Shown here: in pieces, positions 25,904 to 34,130 of the stretch
Position numbering within the stretch: position 1 is the stretch's first letter
How the letters are laid out: every line of letters starts with the position of its first letter
The notes under the pieces: model-generated
Told to the model about the DNA's origin: nothing
What the model saw: the letters and a program-made list of their open reading frames with translations, nothing else
The model's database searches: none
Source: Caulobacter sp.
GTDB lineage: Bacteria; Pseudomonadota; Alphaproteobacteria; Caulobacterales; Caulobacteraceae
Assembly (NCBI GenBank): GCA_017744495.1
Contig: JAGIBE010000133.1
Location: 6,998-70,997, forward strand
Reading direction: 5' to 3'
DNA: 64,000 nt
Made by a program: the position numbers and the translations under genes

Positions 25904-28900
25904 TTAGAACTTGTAGCGCGCTCCGAGCAGGAAGCGCCGGTCCAGTTCCTGGGCGTTCCATAGCTCGTGCTTGTCGCGAGCGTAGGTGCGCAGGCTCTCG
26001 TTCGTCAGGTTGACGCCTTCCAGCGAGATCGCCAGCTTGGGCGTCACGTCGTAGCTGACGTTGAAGTCCACCTCGCCGAACGGGGCGACGAACACCGGGT
26101 TGCGAGAGCCGCCGCGGTTGGTCGCTTGCAGGAACTTCTGACGCCAGTTGTAGGTCACCCGGGCCGAGACGCCGTACTTCTCGTAGATGAAGGTGGCGTT
26201 GGCCGTGTCGCTCAGACCCAGCAGGGCGAACTGGTCCTGGTTGGGGTTCGCGCCGATGTCGAAGTCCACGTCGCCGCTCACCTTCGTGTAGGCCCCGCCG
26301 AGACCGAAGCCAGTGTCGCCGAAGAAGTGCTGGGCGGCGATTTCGAAGCCGTGGATCTTGCCGGTCTTGTTGTTGATCGGCTGAGCCACCTGGAAGACGA
26401 ACAGGGGATCGGCGGCGTTGGGCGAGACGTCCGTCGCGGCCAGAACCTGGTCGACAAAGGCCTGGTTGAGATCCCCATTCGGACCGCGGTTGGCCTGGAA
26501 CACGGCCGTGGCGGCCGCGACCGAACCCGTCGTGTTGATCAGCGAGGTCATCGTGAACAGATTGACGTCGCTCTGGTCGGCGCCGATCGTGGCCAGCGAC
26601 GCCTTGGCGTCGCCCGACCGGGTGCCGGGAGCGCCCGAGCTGGCGTCACGCAGGCCGAAGAGGTTCTGGTTGAACGTCCCGGTGCCCACGAAGTTGTTCA
26701 CGCGCTTCTCGAAGAAGCCGACCGAAATATAGCTGCTGGGCTTGTAGTACCACTCGATCGAGGTGTCGAAGTTGTCCGAGATCAGCGGTTCCAGTTCCGG
26801 GTTGCCGCGCGTGCCCAGAGGAATGGCGCCGTTGGCGACCGGGCGGTTGGGCGCGCCGGGCGTGACCGAGGCGAACAGGTTGCCGTAGTCCGGCCGCGCG
26901 ATCGTGCGGCTGAACGAGAAGCGCCCGATCAGGTCCTTGACCAGCTCGATCTGGAAATCCAGGGCGGGCAGCAGGTTGCTGTAGCTGTTCTTGCCGGAGA
27001 TCGGCGAATAGGTCGCCGCGGTGTCGATACGGAAGTCGTTGTCGGCGGTCCAGACGATGGCCTGCGGCGTACGGATCAGCGACACCGATTCGGAGTCGGT
27101 CTGTTCGTAGCGCACGCCGGCGACCATGCTGGCGTCACGATCCGCCAGTTGGCCCTTCCAGGTCAGCTGACCGTAGACGGACCAGATCTTTTCATTGACG
27201 CGGTTGTCGTCCTGGGCGGTGACGCCGACGGCGTTGCCCTTGGCCACATAAGGCGGCGACAGGGCGTTGTAGAGGGCGATGGCGTCGGCGCGGAAGGCGA
27301 CCAGGCCGGTGCCGCTCTGATGCGCGTCGAAGGTGTCGAAGCGACAGGCCAGGCAGAACTGCTTGACCAGGTTGCCGGCGTATTGCTGCACGTCGCGCGG
27401 GTTGGAAATGCCCCAGCTGCCCAGGTCCTGCTGGGTGTTGAGGGTGGTCTGCTTCATCTTCGAGTCGCGGTAGTCGAAACCGAAGTCGAACTTGCTGCCG
27501 GCGTCGTCCAGCTCATAGGAGCCGTCGGCGCGGAATTCCTTGATCTTCTGGTCTTGGCTCTGGGCCGAGGTGCGGGCCACCTGGCTGCCCAGGTCGCCGA
27601 TGTCCAGCACGCCGTTGCCGTTGCCGCGCGGCAGGGCGTCGTTGATCGTCACGGCTTGGACCGGGATGTCGCCGTTGAAGTCCACCGAGTGCGACGAGAT
27701 GATCGGCGCGCCGATGCTGACCGAGGTCATGCTGGTGCCGTTCGGGGCGTCGGGGTTGCTCTCCGCCTTCGAGATGTGGCCGTCGACCGTGACCTTGAAG
27801 CGGTCGGTGACGTCCCAGGCGCCGTTCAGGCCGAACGACTTCAGCTTGTCCTCGTTGGCGCGGTACTGCTGCTCGAAGCCCGTGTCCTTGGTGCCGCTGA
27901 GGGTTTCCTGCAGGAAGACCGCGGTGGCGACCGTCGGGTTCTTGTCGAAGGTCACCTTGTCGAACGGACGGTTGAACCAGTTGGTCTGGTCGTTGCGGCG
28001 TTCGAACGACTTGTTGTCGGCGTACAGGCCGTCGGCGGTGATCAGGATGTTTTCCGTCGGACGCCACTGCACCGCGGCCTGAGCGTTGATGCGCTCCCGG
28101 CTGCCTTGCGAGAAGTGGTAGCGGCTGTCGTTGGGGATCGCCACGTAGGTGTTGCCGTTGGCCGGCGCGTTGGTGATTTGGGTGGCGCCGCCGTTACGCA
28201 CGAAGCCGTTCGCCGGGTTGATGAAGTCCGAATAGGTGCGGATGTTCCAGTCGTTCGACGTAGCGCTGGTGCTCGTGAAGTTGCGCTTCTGATAGCTGCC
28301 GAACAGCGTGACGCCGAACTTTTCGTCCGCGTCGGTCCAGTTCAGCAGGCCCGAGACTTCCGGGGTCACCTTGGACGTGTCTTCCAGCTTGTTGTCCATG
28401 CTGGTGTCGTAGACGGCCTTGGCGCCGATGCTGCCCGAAAGGCCGCTCTGGTGCGCGTCGAACGGACGGCGGGTCTTGACGTTGATGGTCGCGCCGATGC
28501 CGCCCGACGGGATGCCCGCGCGGCCGGTCTTGTAGACTTCCAGGGTCGAGACGCCTTCCGAAGCCAGGTTCGAGAAGTCGAACGAGCGGCTGGTGCCGCT
28601 GGCGAAGTCGGCCGAGTCATCGCCGCCGACGGTGGCGACGTTGGCGGAAGGCATGGTGCGGCCGTTCAGGGTCACCAGGTTGAAGCCGCCGCCGAAGCCG
28701 CGGACGGTGACCTGCGAGCCTTCGCCGTTGGTCCGGTCGATCGACACGCCGGTGATCCGCTGCAGCGACTCGGCGAGGTTGGTGTCCGGGAACTTGCCGA
28801 TGTCTTCGGCCGAGATGGCGTCGACGACGCCGCTGTTGCTGCGCTTGATCTCGATCGAGCGCTCCAGCGAAGCCCGAATGCCGGTGACGATGATCTCGTC

Positions 28901-29017
28901 GACCGTGCTGCTGTCGTTGTTGCTCTGGCTCTGGGCCTGCGCCTGACCGCCGGCGAAGATCGCCACGGACAGCGCCAGCAAGGACGCAGAGGTGTTCAGG
29001 CGACGGTGTCGCTTCAT
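25904..29017 (-). CDS. TonB-dependent receptor (TBDR2)
   Basis: 1037 aa from the ATG at 29017 (MKRHRRLNTSASLL), preceded by GGGGAAA. The signal peptide ends near GGQAQAQ. A TonB-box-like VDEIIVTGIRASLE is followed by a plug (DIGKFPDTNLAESLQRITGVSIDR) and a long barrel ending LGARYKF. This plug signature is characteristic of the large carbohydrate-type receptors of Caulobacter and Xanthomonas. It heads the SapC/cupin/halogenase module. A LacI-like operator GTTAGCGGTAAC lies about 120 bp upstream. The huge plus-strand ORF opposite (25967..29194) is an antisense shadow. Confidence 0.93.
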   Translation of the reverse strand: MKRHRRLNTSASLLALSVAIFAGGQAQAQSQSNNDSSTVDEIIVTGIRASLERSIEIKRSNSGVVDAISAEDIGKFPDTNLAESLQRITGVSIDRTNGEGSQVTVRGFGGGFNLVTLNGRTMPSANVATVGGDDSADFASGTSRSFDFSNLASEGVSTLEVYKTGRAGIPSGGIGATINVKTRRPFDAHQSGLSGSIGAKAVYDTSMDNKLEDTSKVTPEVSGLLNWTDADEKFGVTLFGSYQKRNFTSTSATSNDWNIRTYSDFINPANGFVRNGGATQITNAPANGNTYVAIPNDSRYHFSQGSRERINAQAAVQWRPTENILITADGLYADNKSFERRNDQTNWFNRPFDKVTFDKNPTVATAVFLQETLSGTKDTGFEQQYRANEDKLKSFGLNGAWDVTDRFKVTVDGHISKAESNPDAPNGTSMTSVSIGAPIISSHSVDFNGDIPVQAVTINDALPRGNGNGVLDIGDLGSQVARTSAQSQDQKIKEFRADGSYELDDAGSKFDFGFDYRDSKMKQTTLNTQQDLGSWGISNPRDVQQYAGNLVKQFCLACRFDTFDAHQSGTGLVAFRADAIALYNALSPPYVAKGNAVGVTAQDDNRVNEKIWSVYGQLTWKGQLADRDASMVAGVRYEQTDSESVSLIRTPQAIVWTADNDFRIDTAATYSPISGKNSYSNLLPALDFQIELVKDLIGRFSFSRTIARPDYGNLFASVTPGAPNRPVANGAIPLGTRGNPELEPLISDNFDTSIEWYYKPSSYISVGFFEKRVNNFVGTGTFNQNLFGLRDASSGAPGTRSGDAKASLATIGADQSDVNLFTMTSLINTTGSVAAATAVFQANRGPNGDLNQAFVDQVLAATDVSPNAADPLFVFQVAQPINNKTGKIHGFEIAAQHFFGDTGFGLGGAYTKVSGDVDFDIGANPNQDQFALLGLSDTANATFIYEKYGVSARVTYNWRQKFLQATNRGGSRNPVFVAPFGEVDFNVSYDVTPKLAISLEGVNLTNESLRTYARDKHELWNAQELDRRFLLGARYKF

Positions 29018-29139
29018 AGCCGTTTCCCCGCACAAGTCGCCCCCCGCGAGGGGCTTCGGTTATTCTTGTTTCAACGCCGATACGATTCCCCGCCTGCTTT
29101 TGCGACTTTCGTCAAAAACAGCGGAATACCGGCGAATGA

Positions 29140-29151
29140 GTTAGCGGTAAC
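29140..29151. promoter_or_regulatory. LacI-type operator candidate GTTAGCGGTAAC
   Basis: GTTA and TAAC arms flank a central GCGG, 123 bp upstream of the TBDR2 start. It differs from the site upstream of TBDR1 at two positions and from the deacetylase site at two. Confidence 0.55.
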
Positions 29152-29206
29152 ATCAGTATACAAAAGCGGTCAAGCGAACCAAAAGCGATTTTGACAGCGC
29201 TGTATC

Positions 29207-29231
29207 TGCCCATTTCTAATACAAATGGGCA
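29207..29231. repeat. Perfect 9-bp inverted repeat TGCCCATTT/AAATGGGCA
   Basis: Arms at 29207-29215 and 29223-29231 with a 7-nt spacer, about 190-215 bp upstream of TBDR2. It could be an operator or a structural hairpin; there is no T-run. Confidence 0.45.
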
Positions 29232-29564
29232 TAAACCTAGGCAAATAAGCGGGTTGCCGCTTTTTTGACGCAAAGGCCTTTTTCACAAGGCGGACAGGCT
29301 GTTGCAGTCCTGACACAGAACGGGGCGCCGCATTCCCGCGCCTCATCCGACCACGGCCGCTCACGCTGCCGTTGCGGAAACCACCTTACAGGCGAGATCG
29401 AACTCTTCCCAGGAAGCTCTACAAGAAAGCCCGTTGACGGGACCCGGAACGATGTTACCGGTATCGTGGGCTTTTCAGGCTAGCGGTCATTCGCTTGCCC
29501 GTCCGCCCGTGGACACCTCACGGGGCCGGCATCCTGCGATGGCGGCCCCGCTTTTCGTACGAGG

Positions 29565-29624
29565 GCTGGGGGCACACACTCATCCCGCGGCCTTCGCGAG
29601 GCGATGGGATGAGCGTGTGTCCCC
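29565..29624. repeat. Long hairpin element, copy B
   Basis: GGGGGCACACACTCATCCC (29568-29586) pairs with GGGATGAGCGTGTGTCCCC (29606-29624) at 17 of 19 positions. The left arm and loop (CACTCATCCCGCGGCCT) match copy A at 22421 almost exactly. It sits directly after the esterase stop, so it may terminate that gene. Confidence 0.72.
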
Positions 29625-29629
29625 GATCG

Positions 29630-31285
29630 TTATCCCGCCGGATCCAGCTTCGACCACAACGCCCGCTCCGCCCCGAACCGATCGGGCACGACCGTGCACG
29701 CCACGTCCAACACCATGGTCTGGCGGCTCTTCAGGTCGTAGGCCGGCCACGCGGGCTGTCCCGGCGCCGAGGGCCGTCCGGACCGCGCGAAATTGGCCCA
29801 CATGGCGCTGATGTTCTTGGCCGCCGCGAAGCGGTCGGCGCGGTCGCCGGCCAGGGTGGTGGGCGAGGCCACGGTGTTGAACACCAGCGGGATGTCGCTG
29901 GCGTGCATGGCTCCCAACTCGATGTCGGTCCCCTCCATCTTGCGGTTGGAGCGGTAGGCGATGTTGTAGACATAGACCGGCGCGCGGCCCTGGACCGCCT
30001 TGCGCTCGGCGGTGACCACCGAGCCCGCACCCATGGCGTAGTAGCTGAGAGCCGCCAGGTAGAGGTCGCTCGGCGTCGCGCCCGGGCGGTCGGAGCGCAG
30101 GGTGTCGATCACCGCTTGCGTTTTGTCGCCCAGCCGGGGCGCCAGCCGCGCCTTCAGCCCCGCCTCGTCCAGTCGGAAGGCCTCGACGTCCTTGCTGGTC
30201 CAGGCGAAGAACGCCGCCTCACTGTCCAGCCAGCCGATCATCAGCGGCTTGTCGGCGGCGCTGGCCGGAGCGGTCGGGTCGAACGGATGATGGGGCAAGA
30301 GGTCGCCATCGACGATGGGACCGTAAGAGCCCGGATTGAGCGACTGGATGCCCTTCCATCCGCCGCTGTCGCCCGGATGCTTGGCCTGAAGCGCCTTCTG
30401 GGCGGCCAGGATCTGGGGCGCGGGGACGTCGAGCACCTTGCGCCAGTCGGCCGGAGCGATGCCCAGTTCCTGCAGGTAGAACCGCGTCGTCTGGGCGGCG
30501 ACATCGGGCGTGCCGATCCGCACCACCGGCCCGCTCTGGATGATCGCCTTGGAGAACAACGGCGCGGTCGAGGGCATGGCGTACAGGCACGAGGTCTTGG
30601 CCCCGCCCCCGCTCTCGCCGAAGATCGTGACGTTCTTCGGATCGCCGCCGAAGGCCTCGATGTTGCGGGCGACCCACTTCAGGGCCAGCACGATGTCGGA
30701 CAGGCCCTGGTTGCCGGATCCTGCGTATTCGGCCCCGCCCAGCTCGCCCAGGTACAGATAGCCCAGGACGCCCAGGCGATGGTTGTGGGCCACCACCACC
30801 ACATCGTGCTCACGCGCCAGGTTCGAGCCGTCCTGGGCCGTGCTGCCGCCCGAGCCGGTCGTGTAGCCGCCGCCGTGGCTGTAGAACATCACCGGCTTGC
30901 CCTTCCCCCCGCCGGCGGGCGTCCAGACGTTCAGCACCAGGCAGTCCTCGCCCGGGGCCGGCTCGTTCAGGCCGTAGACCGTGGTCGGGTCTTGCAGGGT
31001 AGGCGTGCCCAGCCGCGTGGCGTCCCGCACCCCGGTCCACGGAGCGACCGGCTTAGCCGGCTTGAAGCGGTCGGCGCCCGACACGCTCGCGCCGTAGGGC
31101 ACGCCCTTGTAGGCGTCGACGCCGCCGGCGCGCACGCCGCGCAGACGGCCCTCGGCGACCTCGATCTCGACCGTCTCCGACGGCGTGTCGGCGACAGCGA
31201 CCAGCGGCAGGATCAGGCTCCCGGCGACCGCCGCGCCGCCGGCCAGCAGGCGACGGCGGTCGATGTCGTTTTCGAAGGGCTTCAT
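29630..31285 (-). CDS. Tat-exported type-B carboxylesterase
   Basis: 551 aa. GGGGAAG precedes the ATG. A twin-arginine signal (DRRRLLAGGAAVAGSLILPL) directs it out of the cytoplasm. Type-B features are EDCLVLNVWTP, the oxyanion-hole HGGGY, a long NHRLGVLGYL strand and the nucleophile elbow FGESGGGAKTS (Gly where most members have GESAG). A Glu and a His in the C-terminal half would complete the triad. Length is normal for the family. By family it hydrolyses carboxylic esters; the substrate is unknown. It lies 100 bp after the deacetylase gene on the same strand, so co-transcription is possible. Confidence 0.9.
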   Translation of the reverse strand: MKPFENDIDRRRLLAGGAAVAGSLILPLVAVADTPSETVEIEVAEGRLRGVRAGGVDAYKGVPYGASVSGADRFKPAKPVAPWTGVRDATRLGTPTLQDPTTVYGLNEPAPGEDCLVLNVWTPAGGGKGKPVMFYSHGGGYTTGSGGSTAQDGSNLAREHDVVVVAHNHRLGVLGYLYLGELGGAEYAGSGNQGLSDIVLALKWVARNIEAFGGDPKNVTIFGESGGGAKTSCLYAMPSTAPLFSKAIIQSGPVVRIGTPDVAAQTTRFYLQELGIAPADWRKVLDVPAPQILAAQKALQAKHPGDSGGWKGIQSLNPGSYGPIVDGDLLPHHPFDPTAPASAADKPLMIGWLDSEAAFFAWTSKDVEAFRLDEAGLKARLAPRLGDKTQAVIDTLRSDRPGATPSDLYLAALSYYAMGAGSVVTAERKAVQGRAPVYVYNIAYRSNRKMEGTDIELGAMHASDIPLVFNTVASPTTLAGDRADRFAAAKNISAMWANFARSGRPSAPGQPAWPAYDLKSRQTMVLDVACTVVPDRFGAERALWSKLDPAG

Positions 31286-31385
31286 GAACGCTTCCCCGTT
31301 CTCAAGCGGTCTTCGGCGGGCCGAAGTCCCGGTTCATCCTGCGTGACTGCGGGATCCGGCAGGACCCCGACCTTGGTCGAAGACC

Positions 31386-32342
31386 CTAGCGGCACATCTT
31401 GTCGAGTTCCGCTCCGCCCCAGGGCGGAGCCTGCGCCGGCAGCGCGACGCCCTTGACCTTGGCGGCCTCCTCCAGCGTCGTGGGGACGGCGGTCGCTTCC
31501 GTCTTGAAGTCGGCCGCGTAGAACCTGTCGCGCTCGGCTTCCCGGAGGCCGACGAAGCTGACGCCGTTGTCCTGGTACAGCTTCAGCAGCCTGGGCATCA
31601 TTCGCGCGTCGAAGGCGCCGGCGTGCATCAGCAGCACATAGGGGATGTCGCGGCCGTAGAGCTTGGCCGACAGGGCGCGCTCGAAGTCCAGGCTGTCCTT
31701 GGCGGCCTTCAAGTAGCTGGCCTCCAGAACCGTCACGGCCGCCATGTCGCCCTTGGCCATGCAGCGGGCGTAGGGCTCGTTCCAGGCGTAGTCGCCGAAG
31801 CTCATGGTCACGCTGGCGATGCGATAGCCGCGGGCCTTCAGCGCCTTGCGGGCGGCGGCGTGCTTCTCCGGGGTCTCGCCCTCGCTGAGGAACGGATAGC
31901 GCACCCACCGCCAGTCCTGGCCGGCCATGTGCTGCTCCAGCAGCGGCTCGTTGCGGACGAGGTCGGCTTCCCAGTCGGCAAGGCTGTTGGTGTTGAGATT
32001 GATGTGGGTCCAGGTGTGGTTGCCCAGCGGATGGCCGGCCGCGCGCCACAGCGACAGCACGCCGATCGAGTCCGGCTCGCGCTCCTCCTGCACGCCGTTG
32101 ATGAACCCGTAGACCGGACCCGTCTTGGCGTCGTGGAAGGCGGCCAGAAGCCGACCCGCCACTTCGATGCGGGTGACGCCGGGCGGCAGGGGCGCGTGGG
32201 CGGGCAGGTCGTCGAAGGTCAGGGCCATCTTCACCGGCGCGGCCGCTTGGGCGGCGCCCGCCACGGCCAGGACAGCCAGCGACGCCGTCCATCCAGCGAC
32301 CAGCCCTGCCCGCGCGCGTCGCGCGACGTCCCCGAGTCCCAT
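31386..32342 (-). CDS. Secreted polysaccharide deacetylase (NodB-type)
   Basis: 318 aa with a signal peptide (ASLAVLAVAGAAQA). NodB motif 1 is LTFDDLPA with D44 and D45; motif 2 is GNHTWTH with H109 and H113, the metal-binding histidines. These are the expected catalytic base and metal ligands of carbohydrate-esterase family 4. By family it removes N- or O-acetyl groups from a polysaccharide. GGGAGG precedes the ATG. A LacI-type 12-mer lies 29 bp upstream of the start, which suggests regulation by carbohydrate together with TBDR2. Confidence 0.88.
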   Translation of the reverse strand: MGLGDVARRARAGLVAGWTASLAVLAVAGAAQAAAPVKMALTFDDLPAHAPLPPGVTRIEVAGRLLAAFHDAKTGPVYGFINGVQEEREPDSIGVLSLWRAAGHPLGNHTWTHINLNTNSLADWEADLVRNEPLLEQHMAGQDWRWVRYPFLSEGETPEKHAAARKALKARGYRIASVTMSFGDYAWNEPYARCMAKGDMAAVTVLEASYLKAAKDSLDFERALSAKLYGRDIPYVLLMHAGAFDARMMPRLLKLYQDNGVSFVGLREAERDRFYAADFKTEATAVPTTLEEAAKVKGVALPAQAPPWGGAELDKMCR

Positions 32343-32370
32343 GCGTCCTCCCGTTTCATTCCTGGCGAAT

Positions 32371-32382
32371 GATAACGGTAAC
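32371..32382. promoter_or_regulatory. LacI-type operator candidate GATAACGGTAAC
   Basis: Lies 29 bp upstream of the deacetylase start and is embedded in ATAAC-N7-GTTAT symmetry (32372-32388). It shares the GWTARCGSTAAC pattern with sites upstream of TBDR1 and TBDR2. The preceding GGCGAATGA is also shared with the TBDR2 region. Confidence 0.55.
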
Positions 32383-32460
32383 AGTTATGCCGCCCTTGGC
32401 CGCGACCGCAAGGCCGTTCCGTCGGTTCGGCGCACCGCGACCGTCGCCGCGGCAAAGCGA

Positions 32461-32509
32461 AAGGGCCCCCGCGAGGGAGCCCTTCCTTCAGCGCCGCCTT
32501 GCAGGCGGC
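32461..32509 (-). terminator. Tandem hairpins after the beta-barrel protein gene
   Basis: Reading leftward from the stop at 32516: first a hairpin GCCGCC/GGCGGC (32493-32509), then AAGGGC/GCCCTT arms (32461-32484) enclosing a further GC-rich pairing, followed by TTTCGCTTTG. This is a likely rho-independent terminator. Confidence 0.65.
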
Positions 32510-32515
32510 CTGTCG

Positions 32516-33280
32516 TCAGAACCGGTAGTCCAGGCCGACGCGGATCAGGTTGCCCCGCGTGTCGGCTTCGGAGCTGAGGGTGGCGTAGTTGCTGCCCACC
32601 GTGGTCTGGGACTTGACCGTGCCCAGGTTGGTGTAGAGCCACTCGCCCCGGATCGAGGTGTTGGGATTCAGCGCATAGGCGCCGCCCAGGCCGGCGGTCC
32701 AGCCGGTCTTGGTGTCGGACTCGCTGTTGGAGGCCGTGATCGGCGTGGCGCGTGTGTCGCTGTAGCTGGTGCTCAGCTTGATCTCCGACACGGCGACGCC
32801 CGCCGTCCCGTAGATCATGAAGCTGTCGGTGGCGTAGCCGATGCGCGGACGCAGGGTCCAGATCCAGTCGGTCTTGATCTTCTGCTGGATCGTGAAGGTG
32901 ATCGGCGGGGTGATCAACAGCGGCGACTGGAAGCTTTTCGAGCGGCTCTGCCCCATGTCGTAGAAGCCGACGTCGGTCTCCAGGCCGAACACCCAGGAAT
33001 CGACCTGGTAGTTGTAGCCGCCCTGGAGGCCGCCGCTGAAGCCGGTGTCGTTGTCCTTGGTCGATCCGATCGAATTGATCAGGGCCGCGTCGCCGGGCGG
33101 CATGATCACCGTGCCGTTGCCCGAAGCCGCCTTGATCTTCATGTGGGTGTCGGCCTTCGACCCACCGACGTTCGCGCCGATATAGAACCCGTTCCACGGA
33201 TTGTCCTGGGCGGCGGCGGCGCCGGCGGTGAGGACGGCGAAACCGAAAATCCCTACCACGGCAAGCTGCGTCTTGCTCAT
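32516..33280 (-). CDS. Small outer-membrane beta-barrel protein
   Basis: 254 aa with a signal peptide ending AGAAAAQ. NPWNGFYIGANVGG at the mature N-terminus, alternating strands (GGLQGGYNYQVDSWVFGLETDVGF) and a terminal aromatic (VGLDYRF) place it among the 8-strand Omp/opacity-type barrels common in alphaproteobacteria. Such proteins are mostly structural or of unknown function. GGAGAA precedes the ATG. It follows the OmpA-type lipoprotein by 142 bp, and a TCAGGY-N4-ACCYGA site lies 67 bp upstream of its start, so it has its own promoter. Confidence 0.87.
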   Translation of the reverse strand: MSKTQLAVVGIFGFAVLTAGAAAAQDNPWNGFYIGANVGGSKADTHMKIKAASGNGTVIMPPGDAALINSIGSTKDNDTGFSGGLQGGYNYQVDSWVFGLETDVGFYDMGQSRSKSFQSPLLITPPITFTIQQKIKTDWIWTLRPRIGYATDSFMIYGTAGVAVSEIKLSTSYSDTRATPITASNSESDTKTGWTAGLGGAYALNPNTSIRGEWLYTNLGTVKSQTTVGSNYATLSSEADTRGNLIRVGLDYRF

Positions 33281-33346
33281 GCTGTTCTCCAGAAAAGCGA
33301 GGGAGCCCCCTCGGGGCTATGCTTTCCCGGAACCTCGAATCGCCGG

Positions 33347-33365
33347 TATCGGGTGGACGCCTGAT
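33347..33365. promoter_or_regulatory. Palindromic motif, copy 1 (upstream of beta-barrel gene)
   Basis: On the minus strand ATCAGGCGTCCACCCGATA: TCAGGC-gtcc-ACCCGA. It matches the motif at 34073, 39296 and 47047 and lies 67 bp upstream of the gene start at 33280. Confidence 0.6.
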
Positions 33366-33422
33366 CGGCCGGGGGCATGAGACCGGAGGCGGCGCGCGGA
33401 AAGGACCGCGCGCCATGGGGCG

Positions 33423-34010
33423 TCATTCGACGATACGCAGCACCACGCGGCGGTTGGCCGCCAGATCCTCCGCCGTATTGCCGGTGGCGACCGGCTGCTC
33501 TTCGCCCCAGGACACCGTCTCCATGGCGACCAGGGGGATGCCCTGGCTGAACAGGAAACGGCGCACTTCCAGGGCGCGCTTTTCGCCCAGGACACGGTTC
33601 TTGTCGTTCTCGCCGCGCGGATCGGCGTGGCCGACGATCTCGATGAAGACCTTCTTGTTGTCGCCCTTCAGACGCTCGGCGAAGGCGGTCAGGGTGGCCT
33701 TGGCCTCGTCCGACAGCTCCCACTTGTTGGTGTCGAAGTTCACGAAATCGGTCTCGCTGACCACCGTGCGGGACATTTTGCCCTTGGCCAGGGCGTAGGC
33801 GTCATCGGCCCGCGTCTGAGCCGCCTGGGCAGCGCCGGCGACCTGGTCGACGCGCCCCGACAGGGCGGTGACCTTCGAGTCGACGGCGTCGACCCGGGTG
33901 TTCACGGCGGCCACGTGTTCGTCGACATACTGCTCGGTGGCGCAGCCGCTAAGGGCCAGCCCGCCGGCGATCACGGCGGCAGCCGCGACGCCCGATAGAA
34001 TATGACCCAT
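33423..34010 (-). CDS. OmpA-family peptidoglycan-associated lipoprotein
   Basis: 195 aa from the ATG at 34010 (MGHILSGV), with GGGAGA upstream; the track start adds 8 residues. A lipobox (LALSGC) gives a lipidated Cys at about residue 22. A heptad-like stretch (VDEHVAAVNTRVDAVDSKVTALSGRVDQVAG) looks like an Lpp-type coiled coil. The C-terminal OmpA domain binds peptidoglycan (VNFDTNKWELSDEA, IVGHADPRGENDKN, NRRVVLRIVE). It is smaller than classical Pal and has an added coiled-coil spacer. By family it tethers the outer membrane to the cell wall. A palindromic motif lies 63 bp upstream. Confidence 0.9.
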   Translation of the reverse strand: MGHILSGVAAAAVIAGGLALSGCATEQYVDEHVAAVNTRVDAVDSKVTALSGRVDQVAGAAQAAQTRADDAYALAKGKMSRTVVSETDFVNFDTNKWELSDEAKATLTAFAERLKGDNKKVFIEIVGHADPRGENDKNRVLGEKRALEVRRFLFSQGIPLVAMETVSWGEEQPVATGNTAEDLAANRRVVLRIVE

Positions 34011-34072
34011 CTTGGATCTCCCAGCTCTTTGCAAAACTCGATGAGGAGTTTGGCGCCGGGGCGGACAAGACC

Positions 34073-34091
34073 TATCAGGTGTAGACCTGAG
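34073..34091. promoter_or_regulatory. Palindromic motif, copy 2 (upstream of OmpA lipoprotein)
   Basis: On the minus strand CTCAGGTCTACACCTGATA. TCAGGT-ctac-ACCTGA is a perfect 6-bp inverted repeat with 4-bp spacing, 63 bp upstream of the gene start at 34010. It is the most symmetric copy in the window. Confidence 0.65.
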
Positions 34092-34130
34092 CCTAGATCT
34101 CAGTTCACCCGAAACTGGACCTCTGGATTC

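Larger units (their letters stand above)
29018..29629. promoter_or_regulatory. 612-bp regulatory region upstream of TBDR2
   Basis: No coding region is supported. The first roughly 250 bp are distinctly AT-rich and contain the LacI-like 12-mer at 29140-29151, two direct AAAAGCG motifs (29163, 29181) and a perfect 9-bp inverted repeat (29207-29231). Hairpin copy B ends the region at 29565-29624. In the middle part (about 29270-29560) I see nothing specific. Confidence 0.6.

Noticed and set aside
25967-29194. 1075-aa plus-strand ORF
   Set aside because: Antisense shadow of TBDR2, with the same low-information composition and no signal peptide or motif.
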